Below, in pieces: positions 23,223-32,961 of a DNA stretch of 64,000 nucleotides; the stretch's first letter is position 1; each line of letters opens with the position of its first letter. The notes under the pieces were generated by a model. The model searched no databases, was not told the DNA's origin, and was given only the letters and a program-made list of their open reading frames with translations. The translations under genes and the position numbers were made by a program. Source of the stretch: Zarea fungicola (Eukaryota > Ascomycota > Sordariomycetes > Hypocreales > Cordycipitaceae); assembly GCA_900169235.1 (NCBI GenBank), contig FWCC01000121.1, positions 121,362 through 185,361 on the forward strand, written 5' to 3'.

Positions 23223-23500
23223 ATGCCTTCACCAACCAGTCAGAAGGATTGGGAGTGTCGCATACGACCAGGCTGCCTCTCGCTCTTGACCAGTTGTTTT
23301 CAACACGTCGATAAAATAAAAATATCACGGCTACAGCTGAGGCGTATCCCAGCGCCCATGTAAGGCATACGCGTCTTTTTAATGTGGTTTGCTTATTCGC
23401 TGCTGCAACTTTTGTGTGGACGTTGGTAGTTTTTCAGTGCTTCATTTGTTCACTCTCGTAATTATTCCAGCTCCCTCCCTTTCCACCGCAAAGCGCAGCA
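22721..23500. other. intergenic region with a TG microsatellite
   Basis: No coding frame with support. Contains (TG)n at 23185-23221 and the 3' flank of the F-box gene. Confidence 0.45.
23185..23221. repeat. (TG)n microsatellite
   Basis: About 18 TG dinucleotides, interrupted once by an A at 23191. Confidence 0.95.
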
Positions 23501-25486
23501 TCACTGTGATTCAAATTTACGCTTTTCAGCCATCTTGAGCGGCACGCTCGCCCAGTCATCCCACCATTTCTCAGAAGACGGCGGCCAGGTTGCGTCCCAT
23601 GCTTCCTTGTGTATTTTTGAATGTCTAGAGGACGATACTTGCCTCTGAATTTGGCTCAGGGCCCGCTGTCGGATCATCACGCCCCGCTCTCTCAATGTTA
23701 TGTTGGCTGCATCTCTATGGACCGACCATTCTCTGCCGAGCCAGCGTAGCCAACAGCCGATATTGGACGATGCGCTAAAGCCACAGGGGCGGAGCTCCAG
23801 CAGTTCTAGCTGGCTCCCAGCACTGAGCATTCCAAAAATGGTACGAGCCAGGGCTGAGTCTATTGCTGCCTGTCTATAGATGCCCTGCATGGAGGAAGCT
23901 CTCGTTGGGTCCCCGGCATCTGAGAATCGGAACGCAATTTTGATGTTGCAGAAAAGATGAAGAGTTAGTCTTCTGAGATGCGGTAAAGCACCAATGGAAC
24001 GATATATTGCTGTTTCCCGTTCGTCGCCAGGAGTCCTGGTTATATATAGCTCCAGTTCCACAATCTGAAGACACCTCTGCGCGAGTCTACCAGCAGCTGC
24101 CATGGAAACAGTGATAGGGGCCATTCCATCGAGCCCTCCACCATCAAAAAATAACTTTTGTAGCGTATCTGCATGATGTATCGTGATCGCGTAAAATGAT
24201 TTATCCCGAACGGCTCCTCGAACATGTAGCTCCTGCAAGGGATGAAGGGCAGCAAGCAGCTCAGCGGCTAGGGGATCCGCGTCCGCTTCTCTTTCGCCGA
24301 ACCTAGAAAAGACCCCAACATTGATCTCCAAGGATAAAAGCCCCGTGAACGAGTTTTGGAGGGCCATCTGTGTCAGATGCTTTACTGCTGCTAAGCCGAC
24401 GCTGGATTTGAGCGCAAGCGACCGTAGCTGCTTGAAATCCGTGCAAGCAGTCCATTGGGTAAGCTTCTCAACCCCGATCGCGTAATCCAGTGTTAAATTA
24501 TGGAGACGTCCTCGCGGTCGATTTCCTGGCAAACCGCCACGTTCAGATCGTGGAAACCCCCGAAACGGCGGACGTGGAACCGTCATCATGGGCCCTGCCG
24601 TCGCTTGGACCATAATTGGTAGCAGATAGACATTTTTGAGCAGCGGCGCCAGGCCATTCACCATTTCCATGATAGCTTCTTCGTTGTAGTCCACAGTTTG
24701 ACGGCCTCTGTATTGGCGGGTGGCGCTCACGATGCTGTAGAGGCAAGAAGATGTTGCCAGCGCAATGTCGTCGGGATGTATGGGCTGCGTATGGAGTTCC
24801 GAGTGAATAAGGCTGCGGAGACCAAACTTGTGTATATGCAGGCGGCATTCCGGATGATCACTGTGAAGGTGCGATAAGAGGCAGCGCGGAAATGGGCTGG
24901 CGCTCGCGAAGACCATGTCCTCGAGCCCAGGAAGCTCTTTGCAGAATTCGATAAGGGGCTGCCACGGTTTCTCATCCAGCCACTGAACTGACAGAATGGG
25001 TACCACTTCCAATGGCCATTTGCGGTCCATGCCAGTGAGCTGTCTTGGCTCTTCGTCCTCATCTCCGTCGTTTTCCATGAGGATCGGGTGTCCTATCCAC
25101 TGTGCATTCTGGCGAAGTTCTTTCGGCATGGCTCCCCCGTGAGACTCTTTATCTTCTCCCTCCTGGGATATCGTGTATCCTGTTAATTTAATCACTCGAA
25201 CAAGTGCCAGGCGCTCATCTCTCTGCACCGACTGTCGCCAGCTCTGGATATCACGCCGCATTTTTTGCGGCCCTCGGATTGTTAGGTTTAATTGACGAAA
25301 TCGTTGAACATCTGCAGCTTTGCAACATCTCTTGCTAGCCGATGCAAATTTTCCAAGGCTGCGTTTCGTTCTTGGCTCACGCTGGGCAAGCTCGTCGCAG
25401 ATTTTAAGAAGCAGTTCCACAGGCATGCTTTCGAGCCGAGACTGAGGCGGGAGGGAATCTTTAGTGCCCACAAAAGACATTTCCAA
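23501..25486 (-). CDS. large F-box-like protein, single exon
   Basis: 661 residues, uninterrupted. An F-box-like motif lies at residues ~15-60 (SRLESMPVELLLKICDEL, ASASKRCCKAADVQRFRQL). It is followed by long Leu-rich helical stretches (LRSLALKSSVGLAAVKHL, LLSLEINVGVF, LQELHVRGAV, LRRLTLHLFCNIKI, LELLELRPCGF) at irregular spacing, resembling a degenerate leucine-rich substrate-binding region. The F-box would bind Skp1 and recruit a target to an SCF ubiquitin ligase; the target is unknown. Such proteins are expanded and fast-evolving in ascomycetes. It is intact despite its transposon-rich neighbourhood. Confidence 0.85.
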   Translation of the reverse strand: MEMSFVGTKDSLPPQSRLESMPVELLLKICDELAQREPRTKRSLGKFASASKRCCKAADVQRFRQLNLTIRGPQKMRRDIQSWRQSVQRDERLALVRVIKLTGYTISQEGEDKESHGGAMPKELRQNAQWIGHPILMENDGDEDEEPRQLTGMDRKWPLEVVPILSVQWLDEKPWQPLIEFCKELPGLEDMVFASASPFPRCLLSHLHSDHPECRLHIHKFGLRSLIHSELHTQPIHPDDIALATSSCLYSIVSATRQYRGRQTVDYNEEAIMEMVNGLAPLLKNVYLLPIMVQATAGPMMTVPRPPFRGFPRSERGGLPGNRPRGRLHNLTLDYAIGVEKLTQWTACTDFKQLRSLALKSSVGLAAVKHLTQMALQNSFTGLLSLEINVGVFSRFGEREADADPLAAELLAALHPLQELHVRGAVRDKSFYAITIHHADTLQKLFFDGGGLDGMAPITVSMAAAGRLAQRCLQIVELELYITRTPGDERETAIYRSIGALPHLRRLTLHLFCNIKIAFRFSDAGDPTRASSMQGIYRQAAIDSALARTIFGMLSAGSQLELLELRPCGFSASSNIGCWLRWLGREWSVHRDAANITLRERGVMIRQRALSQIQRQVSSSRHSKIHKEAWDATWPPSSEKWWDDWASVPLKMAEKRKFESQ

Positions 25487-25947
25487 TGAATCGACTAGAA
25501 ATTTGAAATCGGAATAGTGAAGACTGGGGATCGACTGTGTATCCCGAAATTATCCAAGGCTGTCTTCGGAAGCAATACAAAACGCTCTTGTCCTGTTGAA
25601 TCAAGCGCTTGAGCGAATTTGGGGAGTGGGGAAGCGATGCGAGGTAGCGCTAGGCGCTCTTATATGTCTTTGGTCTCGCAGCCTACACGTGCTTGCAAGC
25701 ATCCTTGCAGCCGCACCAAAGACTACCTGCCCAGAGCCGGCAAAGAGACACGGCCGCTGAATAGTCTCCCTCGTTTGAAATCCATCCTTGTCATCAACGT
25801 GGTGATTTACTTGAGCAGCTGCAGGGAACGGCGGTGGACAAATCTTGGAAGAATCACAAAATATTACGGGGGCTGCATTATATGGCTTATATCACATCCC
25901 ACGCATGGGATTGTTCGACGGACGAGTAGTAGCACTCATTTCTCTAT
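25487..25947. other. intergenic region, no gene seen
   Basis: Upstream of the F-box gene. A 110-codon frame at 25619-25951 has no coding support. Confidence 0.4.
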
Positions 25948-27000
25948 CTAGCATTGCGCTCCCCGATACACGAAGAAAAAAAACATAGACTGTCTTCTTG
26001 ATCCTACCAAGGGCCGAGTGCCGAAGGGCCGCGCCAACCGTCTTTCAAAAAGGATTCTAAAAGCCGGGTTGCCATTGCCATCGCTATTGGGATCAAACTG
26101 AAATAAGGCTTTCCCGTCACTCACTTTCAGGTCGCTGTCGTCTCTTTGGCGCGGTGCATACGGGACACCAATGATCCAGGGCCTGTATCCAAGGTGGTCT
26201 GAGAATCGCTTGGCAATTTCTTTCAGGCGATTAGGATACAACCACGCATTAGCCTCCAAATTTGTTTCTGGGTCAACAGGCGACATGATGTGCAATTCAG
26301 TCTCGCCTTTTGGAAATAGCGACGGGTCCACGCTGGGGCCGACGGGGGTATAATAGGGGAAAGATGGATAGTTTTTGGGATCAGACCAGAAATCATTGTC
26401 GAATTTGTCAAACACCAGTGGCACGGCTGGAACGTCGACAGCGACGCCATTAATATGGTCGAGCACTCGCTGCTGAAATATGAGATCACCGAAGGTATCG
26501 TGCCTGCCATCAGCGTTGGCTGGTCCATTGGAATAAGTTTGCCAAAAATGTGCCTATTATTTTCTCTTCGTCAGCCAGAATTCGCGTCATTGGTTCGGGA
26601 CATTTGAACATTACCCGTGGTGCCGGGCAACTTATTTCCAAGGGTGACTTACCGACCAAACGGCTCTGTTCGATACAAGGATAGCCTTTTGTACAATGAG
26701 CCTCGTGAATACTTACTAGACCATGAGCAACTTACTACCGTGCATCCGTACAGTCCTGAGTATAAAATTTGGAATGGATTATTGCCAAACGCAACCTGCT
26801 GGCTGTAGGCAGCTTCGTCGTCTACGCCAACGCATGTTAGTGTTTTCTGCCCCATCAACGAAAATGGAGTGCTCGGAGTACACTGTACAATCTGTAACCG
26901 TCGGAAGAGTCTCGCCATAGTAGTGATCCTCATGTCCATAAAAAACGTCATAAAAATAGTCGTCAGCTTCGTCGCCCGTGGGTGGCGCGTCGTCGAACAA
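25948..27000 (-). pseudogene. degenerate or 5'-incomplete gene for a fungal secreted-type module
   Basis: The best-preserved exon is 26553-25948 (201 residues), starting after a TAATAG acceptor: AHFWQTYSNGPANADG, FQQRVLDHINGVAVDVPAVP, VFDKFDNDFWSDPKNYP, KALFQFDPNSDGNGNPAFRI. Upstream, two short stretches in different frames (26779-27000, with YFYDVFYGHEDHYYGE and DCTVYSEHSIFVDGAENTN; 26649-26830, with NPFQILYSGLYGCTVVS) belong to the same protein but cannot be joined in frame. No start or signal peptide is found. The GLYGCTVV...HFW pattern recalls the C-terminal module following GH18 in fungal subgroup-C chitinases. That identity is tentative. It is best seen as a relict. Confidence 0.45.
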
Positions 27001-28558
27001 GCTTTGGTTATTAGCTGTTTATACAAAAACCTAGTTCTGTTCTTTTAAGAAACAGTATCTCGTCTTTAAAAGTTGTTACCTCCACGGGGAGGAGTTTAAG
27101 ACCTTGAGGATAAGCATGACCCTCCGCACGAGCCAAAATCGCATTATAACTGGCAGATTGCGCTCAGTTACGATTAACAAGACAATAATATGTTATGAGC
27201 TAAGGGTTGCCTTGATATTTTCTTAGATTAGTGTTTTGATTCGAAAATTAATCGAGAGGAGTGCTCGTACAAATTTGGGAGGATCCTCGCCGCCGCCAAT
27301 GCGACGAGGAACCACAAGAGATGCAGCAAGCCTTCGGTACGGCGCATGTTGCTGCAACAGATGGTGGACTCGGATCACTCGTTTTGTTCAGGATGGGTTT
27401 ATGCGAGCTTTTAAAAACAGGCAGCGATACTATAGAAGAGCACAATACTTGATACCAAAACGGAAATTGTGCCCGCCAGGCACTCAATCAGGGCGGCGAC
27501 ACATGCCAAATTGGACGAGCGCGACATGGACACAAGATATCGCTGGAACCGAAAACAAGGAAATTTTCATTTCTATCCTATTGCTGATATTACAAATTTC
27601 ATTTGGACGTGAATTTACTCCATCAGGTCAAATCGGCCGACTCAGCTGTGGTCTTTGCTCCGAAGGGTCCGCCGTTCCCAGTCTCAAAGCACAATCGACC
27701 ATGCGCTGGGTCGGCGCTGATCGGTCAGGCGAGTGATCCGCCAAGCCTTGGTTGCATCGGCTTCGCAGCAAAAGCGAATGGACAAGGCTTTCTTTGTGAG
27801 TACATTTGGCTCGCATGCTGCTTCTTTCGCTGCAGGCAGTCCGCAGCCGGGAAGGCTGAAGGGCTGCTGTCTCCTTGGCAGTTATTAAATACAGAAAGAG
27901 TAAGACGCAGCGCCCAGCCGTCTTTTCCGTATTTCTAGTTTGAGCTTCGTAATGGCCCAGTACTTTACCATTTACTTGATATGGCGAATCCAGCCGACCA
28001 AGCAGGGTTACGTCCCTATGACCTGCCAAGGTCAATAGGGAGTATAATCAATAATAATAATATAATTAATAGCTTTTGGACCTTGAAAGCCCAAGTTAAA
28101 TATTAATATAATTTTAATATTTATATTATTATTATAAATAATAAAAGAGAGTAGAAGTACCTTATACTTAGTTAGCCTTTTGCCCTTTATTTATATACCC
28201 TACTGTAGAGGGTACGGTACCTAGAAGGGTACCCCACAGCCCCCGAGGAGTAGCTAGACAATACACACACATCTTGCTTACTGAATACCGACACTCGCTA
28301 ATTATTACTAAATTGGAATTGGACTCTTGGTTATTCCTACCGCGATAAGCTGTCACCAGGCAACAACTCTTTACCCTTGGGCAACCATCAACATCATCTA
28401 TCAACAGACCTGTGCGACCAACACGAACTACATAGCCCGTGACTGAGTTGGATATCTTTTGTCGGAGTATTCAGAGCACTTCGCATCCGTGCCATCCTGT
28501 GTACCAGTGTGCCCGCCACTCGCCACATGGATCGAATATCCACAACAAACGCATACAT
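27001..28558. other. 1.5-kb intergenic region, AT-rich, no gene seen
   Basis: Frames at 27236-27736 and 27628-28035 have no motifs or splice support. 28030-28150 is nearly pure A/T. The 3' part is the likely promoter of the ankyrin gene. Confidence 0.4.
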
Positions 28559-30421
28559 ATGATGATGGCTGATCTTCCGAGCGAGTTGATCATCGCTATT
28601 GCCAACGCTGTTGACAATGCATCAGACATCAACTCATTAGCACGGACAAGCCACTTCATGCACCAGACACTTAATGGCTGCCTCTACCGCTTCAACAGAA
28701 TTCATCAAAATAGCTCTGCAGCCGTTTGGGCAACGGGATTTGGCTGCCTCGCTGCCCTGCAGCACTCTGCTGCCGCCGGCACCCGCATTCTCGAGCCGTC
28801 CCTTGAGCTCCTACATCATGCAGCTAGGAGCAAGCAAAGCGAAATAGTAAAGTATCTATTAGCACAAGAGGGAATTGACGTTGACCGCCCAGATGACTTG
28901 AGGTGGACGGCAATGTATTATGCATGCCGCGGCAATGCTGTCGATATAGTCAAAGTCCTTCTTGAACATGGCGCGAGGGTGTCGGAGCCCGCTGGATCCA
29001 AGGGCTGGCAACCTCTCAGCGTCGCTGCTAGTTTTGACGCCTGTGACGTAGCCAAGTTGCTTCTTGAGCACGGCTCCCCTGTGAATGCACGGAGCTTCAA
29101 CGGTTCAACAGCCCTCAAGGCGGCATCCAGGGCGTGCTACGCGGACGTCGCCGGGGTGCTACTCAACGCTGGTGCGGACCCCAACATTCCTACCCATAGA
29201 GGATGGACGCCGCTTCAGTCAGCCGCCAAGTATGGAGATTTGCGGACGACCCAGCTGCTTCTCCAATATAATGCCGACATGAATGCTCAACAGGAGCGGG
29301 GGTATACAGCTCTTGCCCTTGCTGTCCAGTCCCAGTTCCCTAGTATCGTGCAATTGCTAATTAATAATGGTGCCAACGTCAATACCGCAACTAGCGCAGG
29401 ATGGTCACCGCTCTACCTTGCCGTCCACAACGGCAGTGAAATCCTGGTTAAGATCCTTCTCGAGCAAGGCGCTGATTCTTCCTTTTCCACACCCGATGGC
29501 TGGACAGCTATAGATTTGGCCGCCTACCATGGCCATGAGGCTATTGTCGACCTTTTGCTTCAGCATGGCGCCGCGGTAGACGGTTGCAAGGATTTTGGAA
29601 GGAGCACTCTGGTCATCGCAATTGATAAAGGCCGCGTCGACATTACCAAGATACTACTGAATCACGGCGCTCACCTCGAATTCAGGGATAGCAGGGGAGA
29701 AACGCCGCTCTTGAGAGCTGTACGCTCTCATCAGACTCCATTGGTCAATCTGCTCCTCAAGCACGGCGCCAACACTTCCGCACAGGATGTAACTGGACGC
29801 ACACCACTTATTGCCGCCGCACACTATGGTCGTACTGCTATTATTGAGTCTTTGATCAAAGACTCTGATAGTGATGCCGATTCTTGTGACTTTGACAACC
29901 GAACAGCACTAATGCATGCCGCTATGCGCGGCCACCACAAGGCCACAGCGATTCTACTTGAGAACTGTCCCATGAGCCTCAGACTTCGTGATCGATGGGG
30001 CTCTACCGCCTTATCTATAGCAGTACGAAATGGCTTTCATAAAATTGTGGCCGAGCTACTAGATCATCTGAAGCCAGAGGACGTAAATGAAGACGAAGAC
30101 ATGTTTGGCCGCTCAGTCTATTTCTGGGCGAGGCGCTGCAATGACTACGACACGTTGGTAACTTTGGAGACGTATTGCAAGGGCCATGAATTGGAGCCAG
30201 TTGAAGACGCAATCGATTTGGATGCTAAAGCGGCGACATTTGATGAGAAGATGAGCTGGTGCGATGTGTGTTGCCAGTGCAGTATCCTCAACGGGGACGC
30301 AAGATGTTGCTCTGTTTGTGATGGCGGGGCATTTCTTATTTGTGAGGATTGCTGCGCTCTGGGCGCTACGTGCAGAGGAAATGATCACGAGTTGAAAGCG
30401 TTGACCGCTCAGGGGGAATAG
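28559..30421 (+). CDS. F-box / ankyrin-repeat / ZZ-type zinc finger protein
   Basis: About 620 residues from ATG 28559; an in-frame ATG at 28439 would add 40 residues without domain content. The N-terminus MMMADLPSELIIAIAN with HFMHQTLNGCLYRFN is the F-box-like segment found at the head of fungal ankyrin proteins. About 14 ankyrin repeats follow, with the TPLxxAxxxGHxxIVxLLLxxGA pattern (for example GWTPLQSAAKYGDLRTTQLL). The last ~55 residues carry regularly spaced Cys/His (CDVCCQCSILNGDARCCSVC, ICEDCCALGATC, NDHEL), a ZZ-type zinc finger. The likely role is a protein-binding scaffold, possibly an SCF adaptor. It is single-exon and intact. Confidence 0.88.
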   Translation: MMMADLPSELIIAIANAVDNASDINSLARTSHFMHQTLNGCLYRFNRIHQNSSAAVWATGFGCLAALQHSAAAGTRILEPSLELLHHAARSKQSEIVKYLLAQEGIDVDRPDDLRWTAMYYACRGNAVDIVKVLLEHGARVSEPAGSKGWQPLSVAASFDACDVAKLLLEHGSPVNARSFNGSTALKAASRACYADVAGVLLNAGADPNIPTHRGWTPLQSAAKYGDLRTTQLLLQYNADMNAQQERGYTALALAVQSQFPSIVQLLINNGANVNTATSAGWSPLYLAVHNGSEILVKILLEQGADSSFSTPDGWTAIDLAAYHGHEAIVDLLLQHGAAVDGCKDFGRSTLVIAIDKGRVDITKILLNHGAHLEFRDSRGETPLLRAVRSHQTPLVNLLLKHGANTSAQDVTGRTPLIAAAHYGRTAIIESLIKDSDSDADSCDFDNRTALMHAAMRGHHKATAILLENCPMSLRLRDRWGSTALSIAVRNGFHKIVAELLDHLKPEDVNEDEDMFGRSVYFWARRCNDYDTLVTLETYCKGHELEPVEDAIDLDAKAATFDEKMSWCDVCCQCSILNGDARCCSVCDGGAFLICEDCCALGATCRGNDHELKALTAQGE

Positions 30422-30625
30422 AGAGCAGCCTTGAATTTATACTCAACAGGCTTTCAGAGGCTGAAGGCCCGTAGAAATGGCTTCATTCGTCCTGTCTCTA
30501 GGCCGATTATTTAACCAAGATATTCTTCATCTCTAAAGTTTCATTTCGTAATTTTATTCTCTAATCGGTAAATACAGAGTAAAATCGTGTATACGATCTA
30601 CGCATGCCCATGGCATGGCAACCAA

Positions 30626-31780
30626 CTATCCCAGCTTTGGTACGTCCACCCACGCTCTCTTTCTCCAACTCTCTTCTGCCAATTCAGTTAATTGCACGCC
30701 CTTTGCACCTTGTAAAAGATCATACTTCCACTCTTCATCGTTGACCACGTGCCGTAGGAACAACTCCCACTGCACCTTGAACGCATTGTCAAACACCTGA
30801 AAGTCTGGCACGCGAGTCCAGTGATCCACGTGCTTGACATCAGAGTCAACATCCGGGTTCCAAGTCATGCGCAGTGTCTGGCTCTCATGCTGCGCCACAC
30901 AGTCTCGCAGTCCTGCCACGGCACTCCCCTTGGTCCCGTCCACCTGGATGGTGAGCAAGTCATCGCGGCGCACGCGCGTAGCCCAGGAGCTGTTAAAGTG
31001 CGCAATCACACCGTCTGCCAGCTCGAACGTTGCGTACGCAGCGTCATCCGCGGTGCAGGTATACACCTTGCCTTGCTCATCGACGCGCTCTTTGATGTGC
31101 GTTGCGCCGGTGCAGGTGAGAGATTTGATCTCGCCAAACAGATTCTGCAAGACATACTGCCAGTGGCAGAGCATGTCGCTGATGATGCCGCCGTCGTCTT
31201 CCTTTCTGTAGTTCCAGCTGGGCCTCTGGGGCGTGACCAGCTGTCCGTCAAACACCCAGTAGCCAAACTCGCCGCGGACGGACAGGACCTGGCCAAAGAA
31301 GCCGCTGTCGAGCAAGGTCTTGAGCTTGACGAGCCCGGGGAGCCAGAGCTTGTCCTGTACAACGCCATTCTTTACGCCGGCGGCTTTGGCCGTCTCGTAC
31401 AGGTCGAATGCTTCACTTGCTGATACGGCGACGGGCTTCTCGCAGTAGACGTGCTTGCCCTTGGCGATGGCCTTTTTGACAGCCTCGGCACGCCGACCTG
31501 TAGTTTGTGCGTCAAAGTAGATGATATTGTGGGCGTCATCCAAAGCAATGTCCAGCTCTGTAGTTGAACGGCTGATGCCGTACGTGGCGCACAGGTCCTG
31601 GAGCTTGTCGGCATTGCGACCGACAAGAATTGGATCCGGCATGATTATGTCACCATTGGCAAGCTTGATGCCTCCCTCATTGCGAATGGCGACAATGGAG
31701 CGTATCAGGTGCTGATTTGTCCCCATGCGGCCAGTGACGCCATTCATAATGATGCCGACATTGTGTGTTGTGCGTCCCAT
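30626..31780 (-). CDS. Gfo/Idh/MocA-family NAD(P)-dependent dehydrogenase
   Basis: 384 residues, single exon. The N-terminal Rossmann segment VGIIMNGVTGRMGTNQH (8-24) and LVGRN (52-56) bind NAD(P). KGKHVYCEKPVAVS holds the family EKP motif (114-116). The C-terminal domain has GEFGYWVFDGQ and the D/H-rich segment GGIISDMLCHWQYVLQNLFG, corresponding to the catalytic GG...D..H motif. It oxidises or reduces a sugar, inositol or polyol-type ring substrate in the cytosol. It is divergent from a type II dehydroquinase gene across 446 bp, so its substrate may be a quinate/shikimate-related cyclitol; this is inference from context. Confidence 0.9.
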   Translation of the reverse strand: MGRTTHNVGIIMNGVTGRMGTNQHLIRSIVAIRNEGGIKLANGDIIMPDPILVGRNADKLQDLCATYGISRSTTELDIALDDAHNIIYFDAQTTGRRAEAVKKAIAKGKHVYCEKPVAVSASEAFDLYETAKAAGVKNGVVQDKLWLPGLVKLKTLLDSGFFGQVLSVRGEFGYWVFDGQLVTPQRPSWNYRKEDDGGIISDMLCHWQYVLQNLFGEIKSLTCTGATHIKERVDEQGKVYTCTADDAAYATFELADGVIAHFNSSWATRVRRDDLLTIQVDGTKGSAVAGLRDCVAQHESQTLRMTWNPDVDSDVKHVDHWTRVPDFQVFDNAFKVQWELFLRHVVNDEEWKYDLLQGAKGVQLTELAEESWRKRAWVDVPKLG

Positions 31781-32226
31781 GTTGATTAGCGTTGTATGAG
31801 GTGATGATGGTTATTCCGGCTTCAAAGTGGAAATAGCGTTTAGGGATAAGACATCCGAGATTTGTATGTGACCTCGTATTCATCCATCTAGTCGCTGGAG
31901 AGTTCAGGTGGCTTTAACTTGCGTGGGGTAGTCCACCATGTAGTCGACTCAGAATCCATTACCCCGGCATCGAGAGCGCCCAGGACAGCCACAATATTAG
32001 CCCGGTGTATCCTTTGCCCGCGACTTAGTCCGAGATACCGTCGGCTAGACGCCACGCAAACCTGCCCGGTGCCGCTTCTCGACATTGGTAGCACCGATTC
32101 CAGTCGTTTTCTGAAGCTACATTTAATGTGGTGGCGTTATTTAATAACAGAGCCAGAAGCACCCAATTTCCAGTTTAGCGACAGTCCAGAAGCATCGTTG
32201 CAGCCGCTACCACCACCCCATCCATC
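31781..32226. promoter_or_regulatory. bidirectional promoter of the dehydrogenase/dehydroquinase pair
   Basis: 446 bp between divergent ATGs. CGG-type half sites for the neighbouring Zn2Cys6 factor could lie here, but none is asserted. Confidence 0.4.
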
Positions 32227-32843
32227 ATGCGTGACGGCAAGAAATCAGTCTTGGTCATCAACGGCCCCAACTTGAATCTGCTGGGAACCAGAGAACCACA
32301 TCTTTACGGGCATGAGACGCTTGCTGATGTGGAAAAGGCCGGCCAGAAGCAAGGCCAGGCTCTCAATGCAAATGTGACGTTTTTTCAAAGGTGAGACCTG
32401 AAACCCTCATAAACCAACGTGTCAGACTAGTTGCCAACACACAGCCCGCAGTAATTGGGAGGGTGCCATCATAGACAGGATTCAAGATGCGCGCACAGAT
32501 GGGACTGATGGCATCATATTGAATCCGGGTGGATTCACACACACATCGGTTGCCATCCGGGACGCCCTGCTCGGTGTATCTATCCCGTTTATAGAGCTGC
32601 ACGTGGCGAATATCCATGCCAGAGAGGAATGGAGACACCATTCATATTTTGCAGATAAAGCAAAAGCCATCATTGTAAGTCTTTTCCTGTGTTCCTGTCT
32701 TTCCTGTCATGCAAATAAAGCGAAGCTATGAGCGGCTAACAAGTATCAAGGCTGGCTGCGGGGTGGCTGGATATGGCTACGCGATTGAGCATGTTGTCAG
32801 ACAATTTCCCGAGCGTGTAGAGGCTGTGAATGGTACAAAATAA
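32227..32843 (+). CDS. qutE: type II 3-dehydroquinate dehydratase (catabolic dehydroquinase)
   Basis: Exons 32227-32390, 32452-32674 and 32751-32843 give 159 residues, normal for the dodecameric type II enzyme (~150). [18 protein letters not shown] carries the catalytic Arg23 and Tyr27. [11 protein letters not shown] and [18 protein letters not shown] hold Asn79 and His85. [20 protein letters not shown] holds the catalytic His105 and Arg112. The enzyme converts 3-dehydroquinate to 3-dehydroshikimate. In fungi the separate type II enzyme (Neurospora qa-2, Aspergillus qutE) serves quinate use, while biosynthesis uses the AROM pentafunctional protein. The adjacent dehydrogenase and Zn2Cys6 regulator fit a quinate-type operon-like module. 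The third exon's acceptor is CAAG, preceded by a GCTAAC branch. Confidence 0.92.
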
Positions 32844-32961
32844 AGGATTGCTAGTTAAACATACATTGAGCGCTAGTAATTTACAGAGCAAGAATATGTT
32901 ATTTCAAAGTTTCTCGGGAGTCAATTGAAGCGTCCCATCCTTCAATCCTTACAAGGGAATG

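Noticed and set aside
30821..31423. 200-codon + strand frame
   Set aside because: Antisense shadow of the Gfo/Idh/MocA gene, which has clear cofactor and EKP motifs.
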